Assembly (NCBI GenBank): GCA_964035545.1
Contig: OZ037766.1
Span: 13,567,222 to 13,631,221, forward strand
Reading direction: 5' to 3'
Source: Bugula neritina
Lineage: Eukaryota > Bryozoa > Gymnolaemata > Cheilostomatida > Bugulidae
DNA: 64,000 nucleotides
The notes beneath the pieces were generated by a model. The model saw only the letters and a program-made list of their open reading frames with translations, had not been told where the DNA came from and made no database searches. This document shows positions 11,491-26,000 of the stretch, piece by piece. Each line of letters begins with the position of its first letter. Position 1 is the first letter of the stretch. Position numbers and translations under genes: made by a program.

Positions 11491-14400
11491 GCCCATGTAA
11501 AACTCAGCCAATCAGCAAAGTGTACCAGCTCAATACCCACTATTATAACTTATTTAAAATTCTGCAGGTTCAGTTGCAAAATGCATGCTTCTAAAAAGCA
11601 GCTGTGCAACTTTTTTCAAGTGCATTACTTTATTTCAAATCTTAAATTTATGACACTTTGATTTTTCAAAACATCTAAATTAAGTGTTTATAAAATGCAA
11701 TTGAAAATTGTATGTCTACAAAAATGACCTGGTACAGTTTTGCAGCTTATCGCATAACTCTTAGCTTTATTCGTTTTCTATTATACTAGTATGAATAACT
11801 GCTGTTTACCAATATGCCAGCTGGTGATGAACCACCAGATTTTGGTACAGAACTGTGATTGGCTGGGTTTTTGAATGGTCTTCTAATACATACATCTGAT
11901 TGCCTGAATAATGTACTCTCTGTCTACATTTATATGGTGCAAACTACAGGGTAGTATTATACTAACATTCTGTTTACCAATCTTTTGTTCACAATGGTAA
12001 ATAGGCAATTCGGGAAGGGTTTTATGGCATGTAAGCTATGGAAATTAATAAAGAGGTTAAATCAACCATCACTGCTGCTAATATTGCTTATGCACTGGTC
12101 CCATTATGGTTCTTTCCCCTAAACTTTGAAATTATTTCATTAAACAATAATAGTTGAACCATCTGCAGGGGTTAGCAGTTTACATGTTTAGGCAAAGATG
12201 TTTTATATAGACATTCTATCACCTATAGTAGTTGGCTTGCTGTCTTGACTTATTTAATTAAGGTTATAAATTACCATGCAACAATCTTATACTAAGTGGA
12301 TAATAAACTTTTTGGTTGCAATTTTTTTAAGAGGAGTAAATTAGTTTCACTTATACTTCTCCTAGTCATTTTAAAACCTATTAAAAGTGACCACCTCATT
12401 ACTAGTTATTTGCTGATAATACTTCAGTGTTTAAAGTTATAATGATTTTATACTCGTTGCCAACTTCACTCAAACACAAAATTTATTAAAATTAAGGATT
12501 TTATAGCTACGTTGGTTTGAACCAGCTAATAAGTAAAGCAATAGTTGTTTGTCAGAAGTATTTGTTTAAGTTCATGAATTTATTCAAAGCCTTTTCTCAT
12601 ACAGCCAGCCTACTATGCATAGTTACAACATTATGTAATGCATGTTGACACCCATTATATTTTGTTTGAATGGTGAAGTATTGGGTAAAGCCTTCAGCTA
12701 GTATTTCTTAAAAGTCCTATGGTTTGCTGGGATCTCTGCAATCTGCAGCCACCCTCTATAACTGATGAAGTTCAGTACTTTCATAAAAATTTTCTTACGA
12801 CATTTTGAAGCTGAGATTAGATCACGTAAAAACATCATGTTATAATAATTGAAATTTTTCCACACCAATAATTTATGTGTTTATAATTCATTGAAAAAGC
12901 TTTATATTATTGCTCAACTGTACATTTTACCTCTAGATATAATATGATTAGTTCAAGCTATTGTCTGAAGTTAAGGAGAAAAACAGTATTTTAGATTCAG
13001 AAACAGCTAACTCAGGCTTAGCATAAGCTGCAATACAAGTTTTTCAAGTTATGGTATTGGTGAGCTGAAGAATAGGGTCGTCTAAAATAAATGCATAAAA
13101 AACTTGTACATAATAGTTTACTAAAGCTAAATCAGTGAATAATTGCTTGTTATTTTCTGAGTGAAGGAGGGGGTACATTATCTGAAGAAAAATTGAATAA
13201 GTTGAAGTAAGATAAAATTGCCATGTGACTATATTTTGATCAGGCGTTTATATGAGTATATTAGTAGCTATGATGTAGACTTGCTATAACAAGCTAAAAT
13301 ATATACAGTAGAGAGGGTTGGTAGTTTCCATGGCTTACATGCCATAAAATCCTTTTATGTTCTAAACAAAATATTGGTAAACAGAATGTTGGTATAATAC
13401 TACTCTGTAGCTTGCACCTTGTAAATGTAGACAGAGTGTACATTATTTAGACTATTAGATGCATGTGTTAGTAGTCCATTCAAAAACCCAGCCAATCAGA
13501 GTTCTGTACCAAAATCTGGTAGCTCATTACCAGTTGGCATATTCGTGAACAATAGTTATTCATACTAGTATAATAGAGAACAAATAAACGCCGGCTTTTC
13601 ATGGATCGATCTAAGAGAGATCGATCCATTAAAAGAAGTCCAAGATCGATCTGAGATGGTCGGTCTGTAAAGATCGAACTTAGATCGATCTCAAGGCAAT
13701 AAGACCATGGAAAGACGAAAGATTGATTTAAGAAGTAGAAAAACATTGTTTGCTAAAATGTTGTTCGCTAATGAAAATGATAATTTATTGTTAATTACTA
13801 AGCAAATTACTTATTAATTACGATAGCCACATTTTTAGATGCCAAAGCTTTGACTTTTAGCATTATGATTAAAAAACTCAATTATATAAAATTATAGACA
13901 GTAGAAGGTACAAAAATGGGAGCATTTAAAGTGAATTTAAATGGCTAGTAAAACTTGTTTTTATTAGCTATTTGCTGCGTAATTTTAAGCCTAACAATTT
14001 TGTAAGTTTATGAATAATTTGCAAGACAGCTATTAATTTTATATAAGCTGTTGAGCTAAAAAAATTAAAATTATTATAAATTGGTCAATTTATTTTACAC
14101 TAAAAGATTTGCTACGTATAGTTTATAGCTGGTGTTAATTTTTAGACTGCAACAATTTTCTTTTTGGCAGCAGTACCTGTAATCAGTTAGATGGGCGAGT
14201 CAATAATATTATTTAAAAATTTTTTACTTAAGAGAAGGTAACTTCGTGAGATTATTCTGACACTTTTATAGTTAAATGATCGATTTGAGCACATTTTTCA
14301 GATTGATCTCAGCAAGATCGATCAATGGAAAGTCGGTGAAAGCTAAGAATTATGCAATAAGCTGCAAAACTGTACCAGGTTATTTTTGTAGACATACAAT

Positions 14401-14603
14401 TTTTAATTGCATTTTAAAAACACTTAATTTAGATGTTTTGAAAAATCAGAGTGTCATAAATTTAAGTAAGTAATGGACTTGAAAAAAGTTGCACAGCTGC
14501 TTTTTAGAAGCACGTATTTCGCAACTGAACTAGCAGAATTTTATATAAGTTATAATGGTGAGTATTGCGCTAGTACACTTTGCTGATAGGCTGAGTATTA
14601 CAT
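11491..14603. mobile_element. Large foldback (inverted-repeat) element with a nested insertion
   Basis: The left arm, 11491-12046, reappears as its reverse complement on the right in two pieces. 14342-14603 pairs with 11491-11757, and 13320-13588 pairs with 11758-12046. The match can be followed base by base with scattered substitutions. For example, ACTCAGCCAATCAGCAAAG on the left answers CTTTGCTGATAGGCTGAGT on the right. The right arm is split exactly where a 750-bp element (13589-14338) is inserted. A spacer of about 1.27 kb (12047-13319) with no recognisable ORF lies between the arms. The structure fits a non-autonomous DNA transposon with long terminal inverted repeats. The superfamily is unknown. 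Confidence 0.8.
13589..14338. mobile_element. Nested MITE inserted in the foldback's right arm
   Basis: Removing this segment rejoins the right arm (AATAAA to GCTAAG), matching the uninterrupted left arm, so it is a later insertion. Its ends are inverted repeats: CGCCGGCTTTTCATGGATCG on the left against CACCGACTTTCCATTGATCG read inward from the right. A 3-bp AAA flanks both sides as a possible target duplication. Several extra GATCGATCT motifs lie just inside the ends. No coding capacity is seen. A CAC-type end with a 3-bp duplication hints at a CACTA-like non-autonomous element, but that is inference. Confidence 0.75.
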
Positions 14604-14617
14604 GGTGATGGTCTATT

Positions 14618-14636
14618 GGGGGGGGGGGGGGGGGGG
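14618..14636 (+). repeat. Poly-G tract (19 G)
   Basis: An uninterrupted run of 19 G immediately after the foldback element. Unusual in this AT-rich context and likely length-variable. Confidence 0.95.
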
Positions 14637-14704
14637 TCGTCTAAGTGAAATATTGTTGTGATTTTGTGGATTATCAGAATAGACTAGTAGTCTGCATGCC
14701 AGTT

Positions 14705-15060
14705 ATTGTGATGAAAATAAAGAGTCTTGATTCAAGTGAATATATGAGTATTTATTTCTTCTGACTGTTCCGAGCTCCAGCATAAGAATGATTGCTCTGT
14801 TAAAAACTTCGTACTTATATAGGGGGAAATTCCCGCCACTTAATGAGGGACCGAAACTCGTGCGAACGTCGGAGTTCCGCCGACCGACATCGGAGGAAGA
14901 CCTGCCCGATCTCGGGCAGGCCCCTCCGATATCGCGTCCTCGGGCTCCGACCTCGCACGAGTCTCGGCTTACATATAATAATAATAATAAAAAAAAGGAA
15001 CGTGCGCAAGGGAATATAACTCTAAAATAAAACAAGGACAGGGTATATTTGTGCGAATCT
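14705..15060 (-). repeat. Possible solo LTR, minus orientation
   Basis: This GC-rich island reads on the minus strand as a GC-rich upstream part, a TATATAAG box near 14815, a GAGCTCGGAACAGTC stretch, then AATAAA-type signals. That is the order expected in an LTR. The ORFs called across it on both strands overlap each other and have no protein resemblance. Terminal bases and target duplications were not identified. Confidence 0.35.
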
Positions 15061-15565
15061 ACAACAATATTATACCAACATATTAAATTTAATATTATAA
15101 TTAATATTTCAATGGACAGAACACTTTGATGATGGTATTAAAACATATTGATAATTGTCTAACACATCATTATTAGTTTTTAAGCTTTAACTTGAATGTT
15201 CGATTGAAAAATATGGATTTTACAACACCACTTACCACTAAAGAGTTAATAGATCACGCTGATAACCACGAGGAGCGACAGATTTGAGAAGGTGCGAGAT
15301 TAAATTTACACAAACATGTGAAACTTTAACGTTAGCACAGAGTTATCTGCCCTTGAAACGGAAATTTAGGCAGTTGATCCTAACACAACCTCTTTTCGCG
15401 TGACAACAAAAATGCATAACCAAAAATGTAGACGTCAATTCCCGAACATCTTGTTGCCTATGGCAATCACTCGACGACTTCTTACGCTTTTAAGAGGCGT
15501 GTAAAACTTAGAAATTTTACGCTTAGTTTTACTGTAGGTATGATTTGAAACTTTATTAGAACAAA

Positions 15566-17041
15566 ATGACGGACATCTTGATAAACTGGCTAAATAACGA
15601 TGTGAAGCTCTCAAAGAAAGTTGGTAAGAATCTTTCGAGTGGATAACTATGTATATTTTTTTATTATTAATCTCAATCTGAATTCTTCTCGACTCACACG
15701 AACTCACTCACTAAAATTCAAATTCAAATTGTACAGTAGTAAAATAAACTAAACCTACCTTTGCATTGTTGTTTTTATTAAAACTTATAGAATAATTATG
15801 GCTATATTTTTATATTTTAGGTAAAAATGGCACAGTAAAAATAGCAATGGAAGTAATCATAATCATAGTGTCAATCATAACCATAATGATAATGGCACAA
15901 ATGGTAAAGTAGGTAAAAATGGCACACTGATGTTAAATTTGTCCAAATTTTAAACTCAAACCCTCATTTTAAAACCTATACCTCCCCCCCCCCCATTCCA
16001 AATCCCCAACACCCACCCCAAACCCTAATGTTGAAAATGTGCCATTTTTACCTACGACTACTTTGCCATTTGTGTCATTATTACCTGTGATATTTTTACT
16101 GTGCCATTTTTACCTACTTTGCCATTGGTACCACTATTACCTGTGACATTTTTACTGTGCAATTTTTATCAGACACTATATTTTTAGCATAACTATAACA
16201 ATATGTAAGTTATATATACTTAGTATAGATATAAGTACCGAACTGTATCCTGATGTATCCTACTTGTACTACTAGTGGTAGGTGTACCATATTTTAATTT
16301 ATATTAATAAATTTCCCATTTCATGATATTATCAAACTCACGGTTAGATAAATTGTGAATAATCAGTGTCATAATACAAATATACCATACTATATTTATT
16401 CAACACACAAACTTCACTTTCTTAATATAAAGCTCTGATGATTTCATTTTGTACTAATTTTCGAAGTTTTGGTTTAAGCTATGAAACTTTGACATTTAGA
16501 CCAAAGGTATATTTTAGTTACCCTTGCTTTAAGTTTATTGAAAACACGTAAATTGGTTAATGTTTTTTTAACAGATTCACACAGCTTTGCTGAAGACTTT
16601 GCAAATGGGTATTTGTTGGGAGAGGTTTTGCATAAGTTCCAATTGCAAGATGATTTTGACCAGTTTTCTCAAAACAAGTAAGAAATCTAATATTGTATTA
16701 TTCAAGTTGATACACCATAATTTGGTTTAATGTATGCAGTTTTTTGTTGCACAGTTTAATATTTTTAATTATAATTTAAATATTTTAGAAAAAGTGAGTC
16801 AAAACTCAACAATTTTACGAGAGTTGAGCCAATACTTAGTTTGCTAGGAATACCCTTTGACACCAATAAGGCAAGAGATATTATGACTGAAAAGCATGGA
16901 GAAGCTACTAAACTAATGTATCAACTGTTTATTGCTCTGAACAAGAAGCGTGCTGCTGGCCTTACTGGTGCAGCTATGGAAACAATGAGGCCTACAGCAC
17001 CAGCTAAACTTGACTACATGAAAAGTCTTATATATAAGGAG
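15566..17041 (+). CDS. SPEF2: SPEF2 exons 1-3: CH-like domain
   Basis: Exons 15566-15623, 16575-16677 and 16789-17041 encode residues 1-138. The protein starts MTDILINWLNNDVKLSK and continues with SFAEDFANGYLLGEVLHKF, LNNFTRVEPILSLLGI and TKLMYQLFIALNKKRAAGLT. This is the calponin-homology-like N-terminus of the SPEF/CLAMP type, a module associated with microtubule binding. The start is the only in-frame ATG giving the conserved W-L and hydrophobic helix pattern. Exon 1 is separated from exon 2 by a 951-bp intron containing an inverted repeat. Phases are 1, 2 and 0. Confidence 0.92.
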
Positions 17042-20000
17042 GTTTGTGATTGTATTGATAGTCTGTGGTATAAAGAAGCTATAACTAATTTGAAATATTT
17101 AGCCACATGCTATTTTACAGCAAAAATCATATTTTGAATTGCTCTTAACACTCATACTAATTTATCTGCTATATATAAAATGGCCAGAACTAAGCCAACA
17201 AATTGGCTTAGGAATCTAGTTGCTTAATCAATGCAAAAGTTAAACTGTACATTAAAATAATTGTGTAATAGTTGCTTCTATACTCAATTTAAAATCCTAT
17301 AGTACATGTATAAATATGTATATGCAAAATTTATTTTTAAAATTCTTCACTGCACTTTTTTTAAACAGAGACTCAAACATCTGACACCAAGACAGGCGGA
17401 TTTAAATCTGGATGCTCTGCAGAATGAATTCAGGCAAAAAGCTGTTAAACTTGAGAAAACTGCTTTCCGTCTAAAAATGGAAGAAGAAGATAGAATTCAG
17501 CGAGAAGTTCAGAAACGGAGACATGATTTGATGGAAAAAAGGCGTCAAGCTCAGGCTTTGATGGCTGAAAGAATTGCAAAAATTCAGTAAGCTGTCGTTA
17601 TAAGTCGCTGCAGAAATTAAAGTGCTGTGAATTTTACCTGTAGCATTAGTGCCGATTCTCTTTCATGTAAAATAGTTAGCATTTGTAAGTAACAACTGAC
17701 TTAATAATATTTTCACAGCAGGCAGGGATGTAATTGTATATAATAAAAGTTAAAACTATGTTAATAAATTTCTTATAGTTAATTGGTGAGAGCAATTCAC
17801 TCATAAATTATTGCGGTTTTCAATATATCTATAACTTTTAGTGGAATTTGACGTTGGACAGTAGCGCCAGCTGTATACAAGTGCATGTATGTAGCTGCAA
17901 GAATATATACTAATAAGCCATACTTAATTCTGTTTAGTGCTGCGAAAGTAGAAATTCCCGTTCCTCCTGCCAGAACTATCCAGCTTATTAATGAGAGAAG
18001 ACAAAACCAAAAGCTTCAAGAAATAAATGTAAATATATCTAAATTTTTGTTTAAAATAATAGACATTTGTAATGTTTATTTTGCATGTTAGTATTAACTT
18101 TTGGTTAATAAATGCAGTTTATTTTTCCAGAAGTCTGTCTGTTTTGTAAGGTAATAAAATGCAAGTATAACCTAAGAGGATAGAATAAGAAATAATGTAT
18201 ACATATGATGAAGTGCTCTATTTCTATTTCCTTGTGGTTAGTTGTGCTTATAGTGCTTGACTTGATTTACAAGTACTCTTAGTGCGTTACTGAATGCCAC
18301 AGGGTACACTTGAAGATATCGCCAAGTTTGAAATGAAGCTAGCAGCCGTTCTGCCTCCATCTAAAGGCTTAGATCATGGAGATGTGAGTGAGGTGATTCG
18401 GCAAGAAAATGAGCCGTCAAACCAGGTACATGTGTATTCAATGTATATTTTAGTTTTGGTCATTCAAATATTTGGTACACTGCTTTTATGATGACATACT
18501 CATTTATCATAAGTTTAAAACACGTAAAGTATATTTCTGCTATGGTTTACCTTAAGATAAGATATAAAATTAACTTATAACATAGTTTTTTTAGATATTA
18601 ATACCCGTAAACTAATTTTTTATAGTAATGAATAGCTTATAGCACTTTTTGTTGACCAGTGCAACTTTTTAGCATACAGCCAGTTTATAAGGTTAGATTG
18701 CTCATTGTTATATATTACTACACTTGACTTGGTAAACTACCAGTAGTGTCAGTGTGTCACATATAAGCCCCATCCTTTTCAGAATTCTTCACAAATTGAT
18801 ACTAAATAGTTTACTCTAAATTATATATTGTTAATTGATTTATTGCTATACTTTTTTTTATAGTTTTTGCTTACATTTCAACTTTTTAGCTCCATTCTGC
18901 ATCATAGTCTAGTAACATTGCAACTTAGTTTTTAGAATGTACTCGAATTTAATTATTTGAATATGAATTGGCCTCACATATACATGAAAAGGAGCTATAA
19001 ATAATATATTTATTTTCATTGTGCATCTATTTTAGATAGATGAGCTGGAATATCTAAAACCCAAGTCTAATGAAGCTTACATTGGCATTATTAGGAAACG
19101 TCTGAATGAAGATGAGTCAGCCCGAAATGAACGGGAAAAGCGCAGACGCAAAGTTTTAGTTGAGCAGCAGAGAGCTCATGAGGCTCAAGAGGTATATTTT
19201 TATCATAGACAAAGCAAGTTAGAACTGTCCTATACATTTAGCCTTGTTTTTTTTTCAACAATCGGCATTTTATAGAAAATTGAACTATATACGAGTAAAT
19301 AGCACAAAATACTACTTCTAGCCAATACTGGTTCACTGAATCTGTAGCTCTTTGGATAATTTTGATTAGAATATCAGGCTAATAGTATACTGTTAAGTTT
19401 ATTATTATAAAGTATAAGGTGTACAGCCTGTAAGCCTAACTGTAAGCCGACTGTGTTTGGGCTTGTATACATGACTGTGCGTGTGTATATTAATCTGCCA
19501 CTTTCCATATTATGATTTAGGCTGAATTGGAAAAAATATTCAATTTTTGGCAATACATATTTTGAAATTTTACGTTTATTTATATTGCTTATTATATTGA
19601 AAAGAATGATAAATGAAAAAAACTGGTTGTGTGAAAGTTTATTGACAGAATTCCGAAGCAAAAACATTCGTTGATAAAATTTTTACTTTTGCTGAAAATA
19701 TTGCACTTCATCAAATTGAAGTGTTTTTTCTCTCAAGTTATGACATTAGTTTATATTATATTGAATTATAAATAATGGCATGTAAGACAATGTTGCACAA
19801 TAGTGTTCTGCAACATAATAGTGTCATAATTCTCCAATCTCACTCTATTTAAGGATATTCACAATGCCATGTAGTAGTGTGCATTATAGCATAATGAAAT
19901 ACAGTATGATACACCACTGTGAAAAGCAATGTTCTGCAATAGAATGAAGAGCTATACCATGTAATGTGGTGTAATGCAATACAGTGCAATGTATCATTTT

Positions 20001-23000
20001 ACAATGCAATACTAAGCAGTACAATGTGGTGTAATACAATACTATGCAATACAATGCAGTACATTAAAACACAGTGCAATGCACTATTTTGTTAGTGTAT
20101 TGTGTCATTGGGTTATATTTGGTGCTCAGGAGAACAGAAGAGAGGAGATGTTAGTGAACCGATTGATGAGACAGTCCCAGCAAGAAAGACGTATTGCTGT
20201 TCAGCTGCTACAGACTAGACATGAGAAAGACATCATTAAACAGAATAGACTGTACAGAGAAAAGCAGTATGAGGAAAGACGTCTGCGTGAATTTGAAGAG
20301 GCTTTAAACAGAGAAGCTGTATGTATCACGTTGTGTTTGGTTATACGATATTGTGTTGGATCCTGTTAAATTTGCAATCATGTGTTTATGTTTGTGTAGG
20401 AACTGGCTAGACTAGCAAAACTGGACTATGTTGAGCAGACAAAGATAGACGAGCAACTACATGCTCAAATAGCTGCTCAGCGGGCCGAGGCTCGATACAC
20501 CCGCCATTACAACATGTGTGCTGAGGTACTCTCGGAGATTGTGGATGTAGCTTGTAAGGTGAGTAGGGTCTCACTGCTTCAAATGGTACGCCATATTATG
20601 TAACAATTGTGTGTATGCTGTATCCATCATTGCTTCAGGTTGGTGAATACAGAGAGTTGACCGAAAAGCTGGTACCTGTAAAACTCTGGCGTGAGTGGAC
20701 GTCACTCTTTGTGTCTGGGCAACCTTTGTATGATCCTGTGGATGCCGCTGCATCTCCTACTCGCCAGGGTCCCACTCCTGCTGATGTGCTAGAGCACGAG
20801 AGGCAGGCTGTGCTGAATGAAGGGGACTTTCAGGAGTATAAGGTAGTATAATATAGCATTAGACCACCTGACCTAGCCTCTCCGTCCTTAAGTACATTGT
20901 CCTTATGTGAATGAATCATATTTTGCTGCTAATGATGTTTGTTGTCACATTATTGTAATAGTATCAATACATGTGTATTTTTCAGTAACTCTGTAGAAAG
21001 TATGGGGTCTGAAACAGTTGTAATGTTTTGCAGGAGATGACAGGTGAATGGGTTCCACCCGAAGGCTGTGAAATTGCTGCTCCTCCACCACCTAACCCCA
21101 TCGTCGGTCATGTTATAAACAGAATTTTCAATATGGTTCACCCACCCTCTGTAAGCAATTGAACTTTTTGCTATTCTCATTATTTTTAATGTGTTGAATG
21201 TTAAGAAGTATTCAAACCTAAGGCAAGCTTTTTATTTGTCAGTTTATTTGTTGGAAATGTCACATGCCATTATCTGTTCCTGTTGTCTTGAAAATGCTTG
21301 AAATATCTACTAAGTAGACTACTGTCTCTTGCCAAGTAAAACAACACAAATTAAATTCTCTTCATTTAATATAATTATCTTAATTTAATATAATTATTGC
21401 AATAGGTTCTACTTCATTATGTAACACTATATCTCTAAAAAGTCATAATTATACTTTATTAATAGAATTAATAACCTTGTGTTATTCTACCACCATTAGT
21501 ATTTACGGAGTAATATTTACCATATTTAGCTGTGCTAGTTATTTTGTATTTGCAGCTGCTGGATACTGAAGACCCAACTAGCTCATTGCCGACTGAAACC
21601 ATTTGTCTGTCACACTATGATTTTGTAGTTTGGACCCCTAGTGGTAGTTTATTTGTTTATGTTGTTAAATTGCGTTTTGCATTTTTTCAGCCTCCACCAG
21701 TAGCACCTGAATTTCCCCCTTTCCCCATCAAAGCATGCATTTTAGGGAAGTCTTTCAGTGGCAAGTCTTCAACAGCTCAAAGGCTGGCTGATGGTAAGTT
21801 TTATGTTGGAAATTCCCATTAGGTAACTCTTCCAAAGACAGGGTCATAACAATTGAGTGCTCTCGCACTTTCAAGTTTGACTGACGCAATTTACTCATAA
21901 TTAGTCTGTACATTCTTTAATAGACACAAAATGTTCTCAAAAATTACTTCACCAATAGTAATATATATAATTGTATGCAAAATCTAAACTTGTAGGTTAT
22001 CAGATATTGAAATTTTAGTTCTCTGATTTATTATGTAACCATGATTGCTTTATATTTGCCATGTCAACATTGGTATAATATCCAAAGCAAAGCATTGAAT
22101 ATAATTTTCAATTAAGGCAATATAACATTGACACTTTAAAAGTCTTGTACCTACAGTTGTTGAAGTGAATTGTGTTATTTAAGACTGCTGTTAGCTAGTT
22201 GTTGTAGATTATAGGTTAATGGGTCTACTCTCGTAATTCCAAATCCCATTTCTATACAGTTAGAATAACTCTGAATATTCAATTCATAAAGTAATAATTT
22301 GCTATTTATTTATTGCCAGATCATCCGTATTATGATCATGTGCAGCAAATATTTCAGTATTACCTGAAGTATAGAATAGGTTTGTATAAGGAACACAACA
22401 TTATAATACATGCAAATTTAGTTTACCATTCCCAGTAGTAAAGCCTCGTTAGGTAGCTCCTCATGTTATAATTAGACTGTTGTTACACATTAGACACCAA
22501 AGTTTCACCAACACCATCATGCTTCTGTAACTTGGTCTTTTCCATCTTTATAAGGAAGTTTGCATGTATTCTTTATAGTATTTATTTAAGACCACAAGCC
22601 CAATTTTTATACTCAATAAATTGCTTGTTTATCAGCAGGTTGTAATATATATTTATTGGTTAAATTGCAAACTTTTTGGGCGTAGTTCTAAAACCTTAAT
22701 TTTGTAAATCAGAATATGAAATTTATTTAAATTGATTATTCTAACTATGGTAAGGATCACAACTTTAGAGGCGTAAAATTTGCTTTACATAAATAGTTGT
22801 TGAATTGCATTGTATAAAAGGCCACTCATTATAATAGAAGGTATATCAGCCAGTTGACCTGATTTCATTACAGAGTAAAATGGCGCTGGTGTCATGTGCT
22901 GATATAACACATGTTCTTGTAGCGCACAGACTTAGAGTACTGAATGTGGATGACGCTGTGAAAGAGGCCATAGAAGCACATAAACAGAATGAGGTTGTTA

Positions 23001-26000
23001 CTGTGTCTAGAGTGGGGAGCCAGGAAATGGTGGAGGAGAAACCTGAGCCTACTGCAGGTATCATCACTGTAGCAACTACTGTAAACAACAAGTTCACGGT
23101 CTCTGTGGAGTCAATTAGTTCATTTTTAGTAGTTATGGAATATGTGCTATTGTGTTCTACAAATTGCTTTATAGTTAATCATTTACCAGAGCTGAGTTCA
23201 AAGCTCATTGATTCAACTACTTCCTGAGTTGGGAGTTAGAAATTTCTTGACTTCATTCAGTTTGATTTAGATGCTGAGAGGTTTACAAATCTCTCATATG
23301 TTCTAGAAAATCTGTCGACTGCACCACCTACTGCCCCTGAACCAACAATAGTAGTGGACAGCTCTACAGCCTCAGCAGCAGCGGGTGTCCCTGAACCAGC
23401 CCCTCCTTTGCTCTCTGAGAACAGTGAGTTGGATTTCTTCTGCTTTACACATTTACACTAAGCTCTGCTTTTAGGTATTCACCAATAGCAACATCGTATG
23501 TTAAAACACTTGGAAAAGTAATTTAATTTTAGTAACTATTTTCGTTTAGTTGCTGTAGTGGAGAAGTTTTAAAAGCTCAAGTTCTCTAAATTTTTGTTTG
23601 GACATGGGTTGAAATTCTTGCTTGAGCACAACTTCTTTTGCTAAATTTCCACACTGAAACACAGGCTCTGCTCACAATTTCATTGTTGGTGTAGGCAAGT
23701 CTGACTCGACACTCAAGTCAAGGGGTAAAACTCGAGGAACAACCAAAGCAGAAGAAGACACGCCCACTGTTCGAGCCAAGCTTGGAGGAAAGGCTATGCG
23801 GCTGCTGAAGAAAGGCAAACCAGTAGATGACCAACTTTCTGTTGACATCTTGGCTGAAGCAATAAGGTGAGCTTACTATATGCTATTACTTCACACTATT
23901 ACTATTGCTATTGATATATATTATTACTATATACTGTTACTATTACTATATACTATTACCATTACTATATACTGTTACTATAAACTATAGTCTATGATAC
24001 TAATTGGTGATATAAATATGTAATGCATAGAACATGTAGGGCAGTGTTACTTACTTAACAAATGGACCAGCATACTTACTCTTATCTGCATGTACTGTAA
24101 TTTGATATATCACAGTAGGCTATATAATGATATAATATATATTATATAATATAATACGAAATCATATGTTGTAAAGAAGTTGCTTACAGCCTTTGTTGGT
24201 CACTGCCGTGATCCTGTGTGAGTGGCGGTCGCTTACAGCCTTTATTGAAATTTTGAAATTGAAGTCAAGCCTTTTACTGTGCATAGGGCTATACCAGAGG
24301 GTACAGGGTGGATCATAGATGGCTTCCCCACAACATACACTCAGGCTAAATTGTTGGAGAAAGCTCTCAGTGGATTTGATGCCGGCAGCAAGTGAGTTTC
24401 ACTTTTATTCACGATGAGATGTGTCCAGGTTTATAGCATTCATATTGTGCCAGCGGTAAGCTGCTGTCAAACTACCTATCAGAGAGATAAAACTTCGATA
24501 AGTTTAAAATTAAACACACGAAAGTTGTTGTAGTCAATTTATTTTTTTTATAATCTTTGCTGATATTATTAATAACAAGCAGCTGCAGGAAATTCAAATG
24601 TAAGAATTAGATGGGTTGTTGTTTAAGCAAGGTACTTTTTTTAGCTTATATATTGTAACATGTATCTAGGTTAAAGAAGTTGTTAAATTTGAATATAATT
24701 ATGTTCGTCGACATATAGATAATAGTTTTTAGCCTTTCTCAGTAATTTTTAGCCAATATCAATATGGGCATATAAGTGCTTAAGACTTAAGTTAGCTGGT
24801 TCAAAAGTATTAGTTTGAATCAGTTTCTAAAAAGAAAATAACTACAGAAGTTACCAAACATGCTATCATTATTTCAGACCAGGTATAGAAAAGGATTTTG
24901 AGCTTTTACCAACTCCCATAGGGTCTCTCGGTGATTTAACTGGAGATTTGTCCAATGAAGTCTCCGTCCAATCAGACTCAGCAAATTTAGAGCTTCACTC
25001 TTCACAACCTCTCACTTCAGCTCCCTTAACTCATTCTCTGCCCCCAGAAAGTCTAGCTACAGATCTCTCCACAACTCCTGCTAACCCTAGTCCATCTTTA
25101 AACCATATACCTTCTCATCCTAACACCACTTCTACCACTAATCTTACATCAGCCAAACCCGACCCTAAACAGCAGCGAAAAGTGTCTTTCATGGACCAGA
25201 ATAACGCAGAGCCTGTGGTAATGTCATCCGGTGGTCTTGCTCCAATTGTCAACCAGGAAAATCTTCCTCCAGAGCTCACTCAACCAGTTCAGGAAGTGTT
25301 GCAGCCTCTTCCCCCAAGCGTTGATCTCCCTGGAAGCATGTAAATAAACTCCTGATTGATGCAAGCACCCTTTCATTATCTTTCTGTCTCACTCTAGAGT
25401 CCTTATACATTTGCTTTCATTTGTTTCTGTTACTGTTTCGCAAGTGATTCTTCTTGCATTGTTTCTTGTATATATGTCACTTTCATTGCTGTTTGGTTGG
25501 ATATTGGTTTAAATCTGTTTCAATGTTTTTATACACTGTCAAATGCTCTAAACTCTACAGCCTAAATAGTAGATAAATATATGAATTGCTGAATGTTATT
25601 GTACTCTAGCGACGAGGAAGACGAAACAGTAAGATCTTGCAAGAAGTAAGTGTGGTGTAAGCTAGTGTAGTTTAGCCCGCATCAACTCATCACCTCCCAT
25701 TGTATCCTCAGAGTGACTTATTAATAATTTTAGGTTTTGTTTTAAAATTGAACTGCTCAATACTGGAGCATAATACCCAATGTTTGCAACGGTGCAACAT
25801 ATTGCGTACATAATGTAGATGTAGTCAATTTAGTTTGGTAGTCTTGGTTTGTGATGTAGTGCCGTAGCATGCACAGTTGCATTGAGTTGCACAGCATATA
25901 ATATATGTACACTTTTTAAAAACGAACATAAATAATGTACAACATAGAACCTACTATGCTGAACAGAGTAGCCATTTACAATACATGCCAGTTGTTGTAT

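Noticed and set aside
14703-15035. Overlapping ORFs on both strands in the GC-rich island
   Set aside because: No protein resemblance; frames are open because the block is GC-rich. LTR-like layout explains it better.
22873-22922. Extension of SPEF2 exon 14 upstream, including an in-frame ATG
   Set aside because: The acceptor at 22872 would give a stop in the phase set by exon 13, while the acceptor before 22923 matches the phase and the family alignment.
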